Under the pieces are notes generated by a model. It worked only from the letters and a program-made list of their open reading frames with translations. It ran no database searches and was not told the origin of the DNA. From assembly GCF_002019735.1 (NCBI RefSeq), contig NZ_KV917378.1, positions 1,235,869 to 1,299,868 of the forward strand: 64,000 bases of DNA. Reading direction: 5' to 3'. How positions within the stretch are numbered: the stretch's first letter is position 1; each line of letters opens with the position of its first letter. This DNA comes from Salipaludibacillus agaradhaerens (GTDB taxonomy: Bacteria > Bacillota > Bacilli > Bacillales > Salisediminibacteriaceae). A program made the position numbers and the translations under genes. Below are positions 1-9,000 of the stretch, in pieces.

Positions 1-409
1 CTGGCATGTTAGTTTGTCTTAGTACGGCGAAGTTAGCTCGTTTTTTCCCTCGGTTAAACCATTCTGTGATCTTGACTATTTCTGTATTCATCGCGTCTTG
101 ATTATCCTTCGTGGCGTCAGATACATTGCCGTTAAAGATATAACACTCATATCCTTCGCCACCGCCAGCGTTAATGTGAACGGAAATAAAATAATCGGCG
201 CCCCACTCGTTGGCCATTCTAGCACGTTCTGATAACGATAAAAACCTATCATCTGTACGACTGAGAAGAACTTCCACACCGTCCAATCGTTCTAATATTT
301 CAGCCAGTCTTTTAGCTATTTTTAATACTAGTTCTTTTTCTTGTAGCCCATTTCCTACAGCTCCCGGATCGGAGCCGCCATGCCCTGGATCAATAAAAAT
401 CTTAGTCAT
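1..409 (-). CDS. N-acetylmuramoyl-L-alanine amidase (phage endolysin), 3' end outside window
   Basis: Translating the minus strand from the ATG at 409 gives an open frame that runs off the left edge. The start reads as an Amidase_3 (CwlB/LytC) zinc amidase: IDPGHGG with zinc-ligand His10, Glu24 in the LQEKEL stretch, and ISVHINA with His78. These enzymes cut the amide bond between muramic acid and L-alanine in peptidoglycan. Its start overlaps the holin stop as TAATG, so the two are probably translated together as the lysis cassette. Any C-terminal wall-binding domain lies outside the window. Confidence 0.92.
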   Translation of the reverse strand, partial: MTKIFIDPGHGGSDPGAVGNGLQEKELVLKIAKRLAEILERLDGVEVLLSRTDDRFLSLSERARMANEWGADYFISVHINAGGGEGYECYIFNGNVSDATKDNQDAMNTEIVKITEWFNRGKKRANFAVLRQTNMP

Positions 410-876
410 TATACCTCATCCTTTTCAACTTTGATTTTGACTTGCTTATCTTGATTGATCGTAAACTCTTCCTGCACTTCTTCGCCTATTGATTGCTTTT
501 CTTTAATCACGTGCAGCTTGTCTGCTATGCCTGGTGGCACTAAAACCCCCATCTCACTCATGTTTTCAACGATCGATAATCCTTCGCTCGCCATATAAAA
601 AAGAACGGTGGCATAAGTAACAGCCCCGTTTAATCCTAAAATCTGATCTATGACATTTGCGACAATGATCACACCAAAGATTAATAGCTTTCGAGCGTAA
701 CCAAAGAGAGACTTACGGCTCCATAAATTTTGATTTTTGATGGCCTTACTTACCCCCGTGACAATATCAACCGCCATCAATAACATAAGTAAATCTAAAA
801 ACTTTACTTCCCCGAATAAATACAACCTTGCAACTTCTAAATGTTCCAAATCAATTCCTCCTATCAATGTTTTCAT
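409..876 (-). CDS. Phage holin (Bacteriophage_holin_4 / toxin-secretion holin family)
   Basis: A protein of up to 155 residues with hydrophobic segments near residues 28-45, 66-84 and 88-105 and a charged C-terminal tail, as in the TcdE/Bhl holin family. It would form the membrane lesion that lets the downstream amidase reach the wall. The ATG at 876 has GGAG directly against it, which is too close. A TTG at 849 (codon 10) has AGGAGG at a 7-nt spacing and may be the real start, giving 146 residues. It is the gene before the endolysin, as usual in phage lysis cassettes. Confidence 0.85.
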   Translation of the reverse strand: MKTLIGGIDLEHLEVARLYLFGEVKFLDLLMLLMAVDIVTGVSKAIKNQNLWSRKSLFGYARKLLIFGVIIVANVIDQILGLNGAVTYATVLFYMASEGLSIVENMSEMGVLVPPGIADKLHVIKEKQSIGEEVQEEFTINQDKQVKIKVEKDEV

Positions 877-939
877 CTCCTTTTTTAGTTAGAGTACGAT
901 CCCCCTTTTTCTCTCTGTGGGCATAAAAAATAACCCTAC

Positions 940-1161
940 CTACTCGGCAGCGTCTTCCTCTTGTAACGACTCAATTAACATTTCTTTAACCTTTACCATG
1001 AGCTTGTCAATCGGCTCATTTCCTGCATATTCTTCTGGTGTCATCTCAATTCTTGTATTTGAGTCCACACGACCATTAAAACCTCTAAAGTTAAATCTTA
1101 CGTCAACGCTTGATATTTGACCGTCTCTAAACCGTGTATTAATGCTAGTAATTTGGATCAT
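940..1161 (-). CDS. Small phage protein of unknown function (73 aa)
   Basis: A 73-residue protein I do not recognise by family. The first half is beta-rich (MIQITSINTRFRDG) and the last 25 residues are a charged helix. The start codon overlaps the stop of the upstream 46-residue gene as ATGA, and a GGAG lies just upstream, so it belongs to the tail operon. Its position between the tail spike and the holin is typical of XkdX-like accessory tail proteins, but I see no XkdX signature. Confidence 0.7.
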   Translation of the reverse strand: MIQITSINTRFRDGQISSVDVRFNFRGFNGRVDSNTRIEMTPEEYAGNEPIDKLMVKVKEMLIESLQEEDAAE

Positions 1162-1298
1162 TCCTCTCCACTCCCCTTCGCTGAGCTCAATCTCTCAGTA
1201 AGTTGTTTATTTTGTACTCGCAAGATGGCATTTTCTTTTTCCAGTTTTGCTATCTTTAAAGATAGCTCATCAATCACTTGATTTACATCAATGTCCAA
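1158..1298 (-). CDS. Small coiled-coil phage protein (46 aa, TTG start)
   Basis: A 46-residue reading frame with a TTG start preceded by GGAGGTGATAA. It overlaps the 3' end of the tail-spike gene by 11 nt and its stop overlaps the next start as ATGA. The middle (LSLKIAKLEKENAILRVQN) has leucines at heptad spacing and is probably a short coiled coil. The function is unknown. The strong ribosome site and tight packing on both sides argue that it is a real gene. Confidence 0.65.
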   Translation of the reverse strand: MDIDVNQVIDELSLKIAKLEKENAILRVQNKQLTERLSSAKGSGEE

Positions 1299-3975
1299 TA
1301 TTATCACCTCCATATACTGCTATTTCTAAGTTTGCAACTTTACGCTCAAGCTCTATTATTTGATCTTGTTGTCGTTTGACGATTCCTAACAAATAAACAC
1401 CGATCCTGTCATATTGCACGCCGTCCGGCTCTGGAGTCTCTAGTTTAACGGACTCGCCGTCCTCTGTTAATTTTGTAGTCTTATAGTGTACAAGACGAGG
1501 CTCTATCTCGTGCACTTCTTCGGCTATCAAGCCCGCATATGACCAGTCAAAATCATGACATTCCGGCGTTTCTTTTGGACGATACCAGACCGGGCGCAAT
1601 TGTAGCACTTTATCGCAAATGTCTGGGTCTAAGTCCTCAATATTTTTTTTATATTTACGTGATGAGGTAGATCGTGCTAGTGTACCATTGCTGTTAATTT
1701 GCACGTTAGGGCTTGATGCTGTTGTATTGGTGTAAGCGTTTGGACATTGGATATTACCTAATGAGGTAACAATGAGATCGTTTCTAAACGATTCCCCGTT
1801 TGCATGCGATCGGATGTGGAAAGGGATACCAGCTGACCGATTGCCGTAAAAAGTCCAATTATCATTATTTTGATAACCGATTTTATGGCCATTAGCAAAT
1901 GTTATACCGTTATCACTATTACCGTAGATGCCAAGTCCGTCGACCTCAATCCCACCCCTTATCCGTAGGATATCCACTCCGGCATCAATACGATTGGCAT
2001 AAACCCACAACTCCGATGCATCGACTGATAAATGATCCCCATCTGAGCTCGAGATAGAGGCGCCGCCCGATCCGTCGTTACGCTCAAATAATATCCCTCG
2101 ATAACCGCCCTCGTCGCCAAAGTCACGCAAAACGAGATTGTTACCGATATAAACACTCTCCGCAATATCAATGTTTGCGCTGTTTATTTGCACACCATCG
2201 ACTGTTGCGGCGTCAATAGTACCGCTAAATGTACCCGTGGCGGCTGATAAGTGAGTGACCTTTAACTCCCCGTTAATTATTTCTACATCGCCACTTATTG
2301 CCACTTTATCAACATCTATTTTTAAGCCCTCCGTGGACAGATTAACTGATTGGATGATCTCATCTTCTTTGACTCGCAGGTCTATTTCACCGTCCAATAT
2401 ATCTACTGTTGCCTTTACGTCTGTAATGCGGTCACTTTGCTCGGTTATCTTATCGTCGGTTATCTGGATAACCTCATCTTTTTGCTCATCCGTATAATGG
2501 CGAGAGTTATCCTCAGCCTCCTGCGTTTTATCCTCTGTGTAGTCCCGTGATCTGTCCTCGACTTTTTGATCTTGCTCATCGGCGTAGTGTTGTGTATCCT
2601 CTTGGCGATATCCATCTTGCTCATAAGCATAGTCTTTAGCGTCTTGTTCCGCTCGTTTCGCCTCCTCAAACGCCTTGTTGAGGTTTTTTTGCGCCTGCTG
2701 TATGCGTTTTTGCTCTTCTTCCGATAATCCTTCCTGTGCCTCTTGGCGCACTCTCTCAGCCTCAATGCGTGTATATTTAGCTGTTGCCTCTTGATAGTCA
2801 GGGTCCTCTAACTGTCTAAACTTTTTACGTAATTGACTAATTAAAGTGGGACGAGACTCACCAAAGGTAGCCTCTAAGGTAAAACCATTGCCCTCATAAA
2901 TCTCAGTAAACTCTGTCATTGGCGCTCGCATTGTTACGCCCCAATTAGCGTTATACACTTGGACAATATCGCAAAGGTTAAAGTCTTTTTCATACTCAAA
3001 CGGCGTTTCTACACTTACTTTTCCTGTGTTTGGATTCTCTCTTGTCACAGGTGTTAGGATTTGCGCTTCTAAAAATAATTGCGTTTCGAGTTCTTCGAGC
3101 GCCTTTTTTCCACGGTTGGTAAGGATTTCGATTTCTTCTTCTTCAGTTATTTCTTCTCCATCTTCATCCTCGCCTCCAACGTCACGAGCATCCACAAACG
3201 TTTCAAAGCGATCCCACCCCTCTGCCTCCCCTATCTCAATAATAAGGCGCTCCACACCCTCACCTTGTCCACCGACATAAGCAACATTTTTATACTCGAG
3301 ATCAGAGTCAACAAAGTTTTGCGTACTCACCGTGTGCCAGTCAGGGCAAAAAAACACAGGCGTGTTGCCTGCTGGGTTACTCTCCGTAAGGTCTTTTCCC
3401 TCAATGACGTCAAAGACCCATACACGCCTAACGACATCCACATAAACCGTCCACCCTAGTCCTGTGCTTTTCCCGATGTTTTCTAATTCCTCTGCTACGT
3501 TACGGTTTCTTGATTCCCAACTGATGTGCTCGCCTCGTCCTTTATTTGGTGCAACTTCAAAGTGCGGCACTTTACGGGCAGGATCAGCAGGATGAATAAA
3601 GTGGTTAGTAATATAATGCTTCATCACTTCCTCAGCAGTCCCGCTTTTACGGTCGTGACTCGTATGCTCGGGCGGCACAGTTTTACGCTGATTTATGACA
3701 CCTTTAAGCATCGACCCACGGATGACAATGTTTTCCGAGATTTTACCCGACACGTCCAGCGCTCGCTCGACGTGTCGAATAATGGCGGCTTTTTTACCCT
3801 CTTTATCAAAGATGAGCAGATGACCCTTTTTAAAATGTTGAAGCCCTACAGTGTATTGATTAATGTGCAACTCAAAATCACCTATACCGTAAGCGCTCTG
3901 AGTGTAACGTAAACTAATAAATTGACTCGTCTCGTGTAACCACTCCACATCTGGCGTATATACCCTTATTTCCAT
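1288..3975 (-). CDS. Tail spike / tail-associated protein with S74 self-cleaving C-terminal chaperone
   Basis: An 895-residue structural protein. The first ~370 residues match the Siphovirus Gp37-like (ReqiPepy6) tail domain, starting EIRVYTPD. A charged coiled coil with 15-residue repeats follows (~445-510), then a beta-rich shaft. The C-terminal ~125 residues are a Peptidase_S74 intramolecular chaperone: the SSRKYKKNI motif places the serine and lysine of the self-cleavage dyad five residues apart, and LIAEEVHEI plus a terminal coiled coil follow. Such domains trimerise the fibre and are then cut off. The ATG at 3975 overlaps the preceding stop as TAATG, so I prefer it to the GTG at 3984. 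Confidence 0.88.
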   Translation of the reverse strand: MEIRVYTPDVEWLHETSQFISLRYTQSAYGIGDFELHINQYTVGLQHFKKGHLLIFDKEGKKAAIIRHVERALDVSGKISENIVIRGSMLKGVINQRKTVPPEHTSHDRKSGTAEEVMKHYITNHFIHPADPARKVPHFEVAPNKGRGEHISWESRNRNVAEELENIGKSTGLGWTVYVDVVRRVWVFDVIEGKDLTESNPAGNTPVFFCPDWHTVSTQNFVDSDLEYKNVAYVGGQGEGVERLIIEIGEAEGWDRFETFVDARDVGGEDEDGEEITEEEEIEILTNRGKKALEELETQLFLEAQILTPVTRENPNTGKVSVETPFEYEKDFNLCDIVQVYNANWGVTMRAPMTEFTEIYEGNGFTLEATFGESRPTLISQLRKKFRQLEDPDYQEATAKYTRIEAERVRQEAQEGLSEEEQKRIQQAQKNLNKAFEEAKRAEQDAKDYAYEQDGYRQEDTQHYADEQDQKVEDRSRDYTEDKTQEAEDNSRHYTDEQKDEVIQITDDKITEQSDRITDVKATVDILDGEIDLRVKEDEIIQSVNLSTEGLKIDVDKVAISGDVEIINGELKVTHLSAATGTFSGTIDAATVDGVQINSANIDIAESVYIGNNLVLRDFGDEGGYRGILFERNDGSGGASISSSDGDHLSVDASELWVYANRIDAGVDILRIRGGIEVDGLGIYGNSDNGITFANGHKIGYQNNDNWTFYGNRSAGIPFHIRSHANGESFRNDLIVTSLGNIQCPNAYTNTTASSPNVQINSNGTLARSTSSRKYKKNIEDLDPDICDKVLQLRPVWYRPKETPECHDFDWSYAGLIAEEVHEIEPRLVHYKTTKLTEDGESVKLETPEPDGVQYDRIGVYLLGIVKRQQDQIIELERKVANLEIAVYGGDNIGH
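2455..2634 (-). repeat. Four 15-residue repeats in the tail-spike coiled coil
   Basis: This part of the tail-spike gene encodes four back-to-back 15-residue units that begin DYAYEQ, HYADEQ, DYTEDK and HYTDEQ and carry acidic/basic patterns in register. Fifteen residues is about four helical turns, so the period fits a pentadecad coiled coil rather than a plain heptad. It probably forms the rigid stalk between the tail-binding domain and the distal shaft. Confidence 0.7.
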
Positions 3976-5129
3976 TAACGCCACCTACCCTCCGCCTTGT
4001 AGCCTAATAAGCCCGGTCTATCGGCTGTCGTACATATTTGATATATTTCTACATAGGTGGCAGTAAGGGTGCGCACTCCTGGGAATTGAACATAAGAAGA
4101 CCCCGGTATATTGCGTAATACAGGGGTAACAATCGGCCTCTCAATGAAACTTTGTGGATAATCAAACCTTTTAAGATTATAGTAAAGAGCACCAGATGTT
4201 GTATTTGTCCGCAACTCTTCTGTATCTTGGAAATTGATAGTCATCCATCCGTCAGAATATTTTTTCCAACGCCCATTACCTTGATTAAAGGTCCCGGAAT
4301 CCACAACCACAGGAATTTCGACCCAATCACCCCAAGCGACAGACGCCCCGATTGCATTAGACGCGCGTCTAAAAACGCCATAGATTTGATAGTTACGTTG
4401 ATACGCCCAGTCAAAAATAGTAATCTCTTGCACGGCTGTATTTGTACGATTTGCGACTGTATGGACGTAAGCTCTTAACTGGTCAGATGATCTGCCATAG
4501 ATATTTTGGTAGTCTATATCAATACTACCAAGCCATAAAGCTAAATTATCACCACTCGTGTAAAACTGGACAATCCCCTCAGCGTATCGGTCTGGCGCAT
4601 GAGACGGCTGTCTAACGTCAACGGTGTTGATTTGGTCTTGTACTGTCCGAGCAACTTGCACACGACCACACACATCGTGATCTCCACGCTCATCTGTTAT
4701 TTGCGTAGAGTCAATGTACGATTTACCGGCGGTTACTTTTATTTTCGCTAGTGATAGCTCGTAAAAATAGTCATTACGTGTTAATTCTGGTGGCACAGGA
4801 TTTGTTGCTGTCTCGCCTTTTTTAACAAACGCCCGTATATATCGATCCCCAAACTTATCTAAGCGCAACACAATGCGATCAATGCGATCTTGTGTACTAT
4901 CTGCACTATCTAGCGTTAAATCTAAACTGCTACCGTTTGTATATTGATACCCCTCAATAAATGCTGCCCCACTTGATACAGTGACGGTCATACTATCATT
5001 CGCGGATATACTCAGTCCGTTAAAAAAACCATTACCAAGAAAATTCGTAAAAAATTGCGCAAAGTCATCCGCTGCATATTCTCGATTATCACCCTCAGTA
5101 GGATCAAAAAATCTAGAATGTTGAAACAT
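3975..5129 (-). CDS. Phage tail fibre / upper baseplate protein
   Basis: A 384-residue tail protein. The N-terminal ~150 residues have the recurring pattern FFDPTEGDNREYAADDFA, then IEGYQY, then DRIDRIVLRLD and ITDERG, which is the common baseplate-attachment domain of Gram-positive siphophage fibres (BppU-like). The C-terminal half is beta-rich and ends in EGRWR, as in fibre tip domains. A good ribosome site (GGGAGTGAGACG) precedes the ATG. It lies between the distal tail protein and the tail spike, so it probably attaches to the baseplate and contributes to host binding. Confidence 0.75.
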   Translation of the reverse strand: MFQHSRFFDPTEGDNREYAADDFAQFFTNFLGNGFFNGLSISANDSMTVTVSSGAAFIEGYQYTNGSSLDLTLDSADSTQDRIDRIVLRLDKFGDRYIRAFVKKGETATNPVPPELTRNDYFYELSLAKIKVTAGKSYIDSTQITDERGDHDVCGRVQVARTVQDQINTVDVRQPSHAPDRYAEGIVQFYTSGDNLALWLGSIDIDYQNIYGRSSDQLRAYVHTVANRTNTAVQEITIFDWAYQRNYQIYGVFRRASNAIGASVAWGDWVEIPVVVDSGTFNQGNGRWKKYSDGWMTINFQDTEELRTNTTSGALYYNLKRFDYPQSFIERPIVTPVLRNIPGSSYVQFPGVRTLTATYVEIYQICTTADRPGLLGYKAEGRWR

Positions 5130-5149
5130 CGTCTCACTCCCTTATCCAA

Positions 5150-5174
5150 TAAAAAAAGCACCCACATGGGCGCT
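5150..5174 (-). terminator. Intrinsic terminator between distal tail protein and fibre genes
   Basis: On the minus strand AGCGCCC and GGGTGCT arms form a 7-bp stem (one G-U) followed by seven T residues. It lies between the stop of the distal tail gene and the start of the fibre gene, inside the late operon. Confidence 0.75.
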
Positions 5175-5193
5175 CTCATGGTTTATAATCTTT

Positions 5194-6051
5194 TTAAACT
5201 CCTAAATATCTGTTATGCCAAGCAATAGCAACAGCACCATCACGGCGCCCTCTATTAGCGCTATACTTAATCACGTTGTCGCCAGGGACTAAGCTCCATA
5301 AATCGGATGTTCTGTCCAAATAACCAAATGCATTGATGACACTGTTACCTCGATATATCTCCACACGTTTGTGGTTTTTATTGGTGTCAATGTGCAAAAT
5401 GTCGCCGCCGAGTAAATTAACATTAGCCCGTATATACTCTCCTGTTGTCTCGTTGATGACTTGCGGGACCTCTACAGGGCCTTGTATATTAATTTTTACT
5501 GGTGTAGTGACGTCTCCTGTATTTGTTAAGACCTCACTATCCCCACGGGTGCCAAAGCGCAACGGAAAACGTAACGGAAAAGAAAAAGTACCAGCAAACG
5601 CTACAAGCGTCCGTGATACTTCGAGTGGGTCACGCCAATATGGGTCAGGCGCCTGCAAATGAATCAGCGCCTTTTGAAATGTTCTTTGTCTGTTTGTCGA
5701 GCCATCGGGGAAAAAGGGGACTGCCTCGACAACAACATCTATTTCTTTTTCTCCCTCGTCATTAATAAATCTAAGCACTCCCATGCCTAGATTTGGACTA
5801 AATATAGATGATATCTTACGGCGATTAATAGTAAGGTCTGATTCATCGTTTCCTGTTATCTTTATCTGAATTTCAATTGATTTATTTTCTAAAACTGAGT
5901 CTACGTAGGTAGACCCGTCCTGATAAGGTGATTTTTGTGTTTGGACATCAACCTCTGTGCCACCTAACCCCTCTACGTTAATTAAACGATATGGAGCCTC
6001 GTAGAGCTCAATAGACTGATTAGCTGAATTAGTATAGATTAGTTTAAACAA
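5194..6051 (-). CDS. Distal tail protein (Dit, Sipho_tail family)
   Basis: A 285-residue protein of the Sipho_tail (pfam05709) family. The N-terminal part carries SPYQDGSTYVDS, RKISSIF and FINDEGEKEIDV, and the QAPDPYWRDP motif ends the first domain at about residue 140. A galectin-like C-terminal domain follows. Dit hexamers form the hub joining tail tube and baseplate. The start is a TTG directly after the tape-measure stop, with a GGGGG ribosome site 9 nt upstream. The order tape measure - Dit - fibre - Tal is standard for siphophages. Confidence 0.9.
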   Translation of the reverse strand: MFKLIYTNSANQSIELYEAPYRLINVEGLGGTEVDVQTQKSPYQDGSTYVDSVLENKSIEIQIKITGNDESDLTINRRKISSIFSPNLGMGVLRFINDEGEKEIDVVVEAVPFFPDGSTNRQRTFQKALIHLQAPDPYWRDPLEVSRTLVAFAGTFSFPLRFPLRFGTRGDSEVLTNTGDVTTPVKINIQGPVEVPQVINETTGEYIRANVNLLGGDILHIDTNKNHKRVEIYRGNSVINAFGYLDRTSDLWSLVPGDNVIKYSANRGRRDGAVAIAWHNRYLGV

Positions 6052-9000
6052 TCATCTAAACCCCCATTCCATTGCCAGACGTTGTTGCTGCTGTTTTTGT
6101 TTTTTAGCCGACTCACTAGGTGTCGATTCTGCCGGTGTAAAATAATTATTTATATTTGGCGAGTATGTGCGATTACTGCCGCCACTTGCAGGTGATTGAA
6201 AGTTTTTAAGGGCGTTAACAATTTGGTTACCACCGCTCGCATACCTCATCCTTGATGTACCCAAAGCCGCCTCGGGAGTCGATGTCATGATCATTCCGTT
6301 TGATAGGTTATCTAGCTCTTTATACACTGACTTGGCATTATCTCTAATCCCTACAGCAATCCCCTCGGGTATCCATTTACCAACGTCATCACGCATTAAT
6401 CGTGATGGTGAGTTTATTTTTAACGCCTTTTGCATGGTGTTAGCTACGCTGTTTGCGATATTACGAGCTGTAGACATCACTTGACCTCTACCAGCATTAA
6501 GACCAGCGTTTAAGCCAGACATAGCGTTGCGGCCAATGTTATTAAAATCGCTTGGCAATCTATTAAAAGGTCTAGTTAAATTGCGGGCAAATGACTGCAT
6601 TAGTTGTAATTGCATCCGTGTGCCAGTTGATAGCCTAGTCATCATATTACTCATAGCTTTGTGAGTGATAACCGGCAACTTGTTAAGAGAGTTTTCAATA
6701 TCTTTAACAGCTTTGTCATGATTTTTAGAGATCTTTTGAAAACTTTGATCCGAGCTTTTTAAAACAAAATCAAACATCTTTTGGACAGCTTGGATAACCT
6801 TTGATGTACCGTTGTTGATCCCAAGGACTAGACCTTCTGTGACGTTTGTTCCAATGTCCATAAATACTCTTGAGGGGCTGTTGACACCCAATGCTTTTTT
6901 AGCTGCATCTGTCGTATCGTCAGCCATCTGTTTAGATGAGTTCTCAGCATTTTTTGATCCTTGATCAATACCATCAGCCAAACCATCTGGGACGGCATTA
7001 CCGATAGATTTAAAATCGGCAGATTCTATTTGTTGGCTAAGTGTATCCTCTGTATCCGTCACTAAATGTCCTACAGCTTCCATCACGCCAGATTCTTCGA
7101 TTCCTAGCGATTTACTCAATGCATCTGTGGCCGTTTCCCCGCCTTTTGAAAAAGCTTCACTTAATCCCTCTAGTTCTTCGTCTGACGCATTGACTAACGC
7201 ATTGACATGCCCAGCTGATTCAGGTCCTGCATCTCTTAAAGTTTCTAATAACCCTTCATCAACACCACGTTCTGCAAGTGTTGCGATTCCTTCGGCCCAC
7301 TCACCGATAATACGTTGATTCTCTTCCAAGTTAGCTGTCATTTCTTCGACAGTGAGTTCTGCTTCGTCGCTGAGCGTATCAAACATATCTGTAGCAGCAT
7401 CTTTGTAATCTTCCCAGGTGGATTTCATGGATTCCACAGTTGCTTGTTGTGATTCCGACAAGTCCTCAAATGCGATTATCTGATTACTAACACCGTTTTC
7501 TGTGGCTTCTGTGATCGCTTCAATAGACGTTGTCATCTGTTCTTCAGTTTGTTCATATTGTAAGGCGAGTTCGGCATTCGTTTCTTTTAGTAACTCTTCC
7601 TGTTCGTCTAATTCCTCAATAGCTTTTTTATGTTCTCTACCTTTGACGCTTCCCTCTTCTAGTTTTTCGTTCCACTCCTCACGGAGAGCGTTCGTTTCAG
7701 CAAGTTTTTCCTCGACTTCCGCTTGCTCTTTTAAAATCTCTGTTAATCTACTTTGAGCTTCTTGTGCTGTCTCTTGCTCTTTCATTAAATCTATTCTTGC
7801 CTGCAATTCTTCGGAGGACATACTTAAAGCGTCCGCCTCTTCGCTGTATGCGAGATTTAGACCTTCTACGGATCCATTCAACTCTTCGATATATGAGTTA
7901 AGCATCGCTTTCTCAGATGCTGATTTATTTTCTTTATCAGCTAATTCTTCAATTTTTTTCGCTAATTCGTCATTTGCTTTAGCGCTCGCATTAATCTCTG
8001 TTTGATTAGCTTTATAAGCTTCGGATGAGCTATCAACACTATCATTTAAAGCTTGAGTTGATCCGCCCAATTCTTCAACTTCGTCATTTAATCTTTCTGC
8101 CTCTTTGCTTGTCCTATTAAACCATTTAACTACTCCAATTACTGCCGTAACAAGCAAGCCAATCCCAGCAGTCACCCAACCTATAGGACCTAGCATAAAT
8201 CTAATAGCAACACCAAATGCAGTAGCAGCCGCTGTGCCTATAACCTTAGCAGCTGTTAATAGACCAATCTGCCCTGTCATGACACCCATTGCTAACGTGC
8301 TTAATTTGATTGTCCCGGATTGTGCTGCCATTGCCACTGTTTGAGCCTTCGTTGCTGTTGTTGATGCAAACTGTGCTGTCATTTGAGCTTTTGTAGCTAA
8401 AGTTAAAGCTTGAGTTGATCCCATCGCCACCTTTAGAACCGCATTTGATGCTTGTATTGCAGCACTAGCTTTTGTTATCACTGTATAGGCTGCATAAGCA
8501 GTTACCAACCCTATAATAGCTGGCGATAGGGCTTGTACAACAGGTATAGCCGCACTAATGGCTGATGCAAAAAGCTTAACGACAGGAGTAGTCGCTTCAA
8601 TAGCAGAGGACATTAAATTAAACGATTCCATAACAATATCTTTCAAACTATCAATATTTTGAGCAATGTCCTTTCCCGTTACTGCTTCTGCAAGTTTATT
8701 TAACGAATCAATAATGTTTGCAATTCCCCTAGCCGCTGCATTTTGCAAGTTACCTAATGATGTTGCAATCCCTAAGCTGTTTTCTTTGGCCAACTCCGCC
8801 ATGATACCGGTTCCTGTACCAACCTCAATCAATTTATCGTTAAAGTCATCGAGCGTTACAGTTCCATCTTGTAGCGCTTTATATAAGTCGTCTTTGGCGC
8901 TTTTACCCGCATAACCAAAACCCTCGGCAATCTTAACAAGACCCACATCCATCGTCTCGGAGAGGGTATTCCACGTATTCATGTCAAACTGCCCTGTTTG

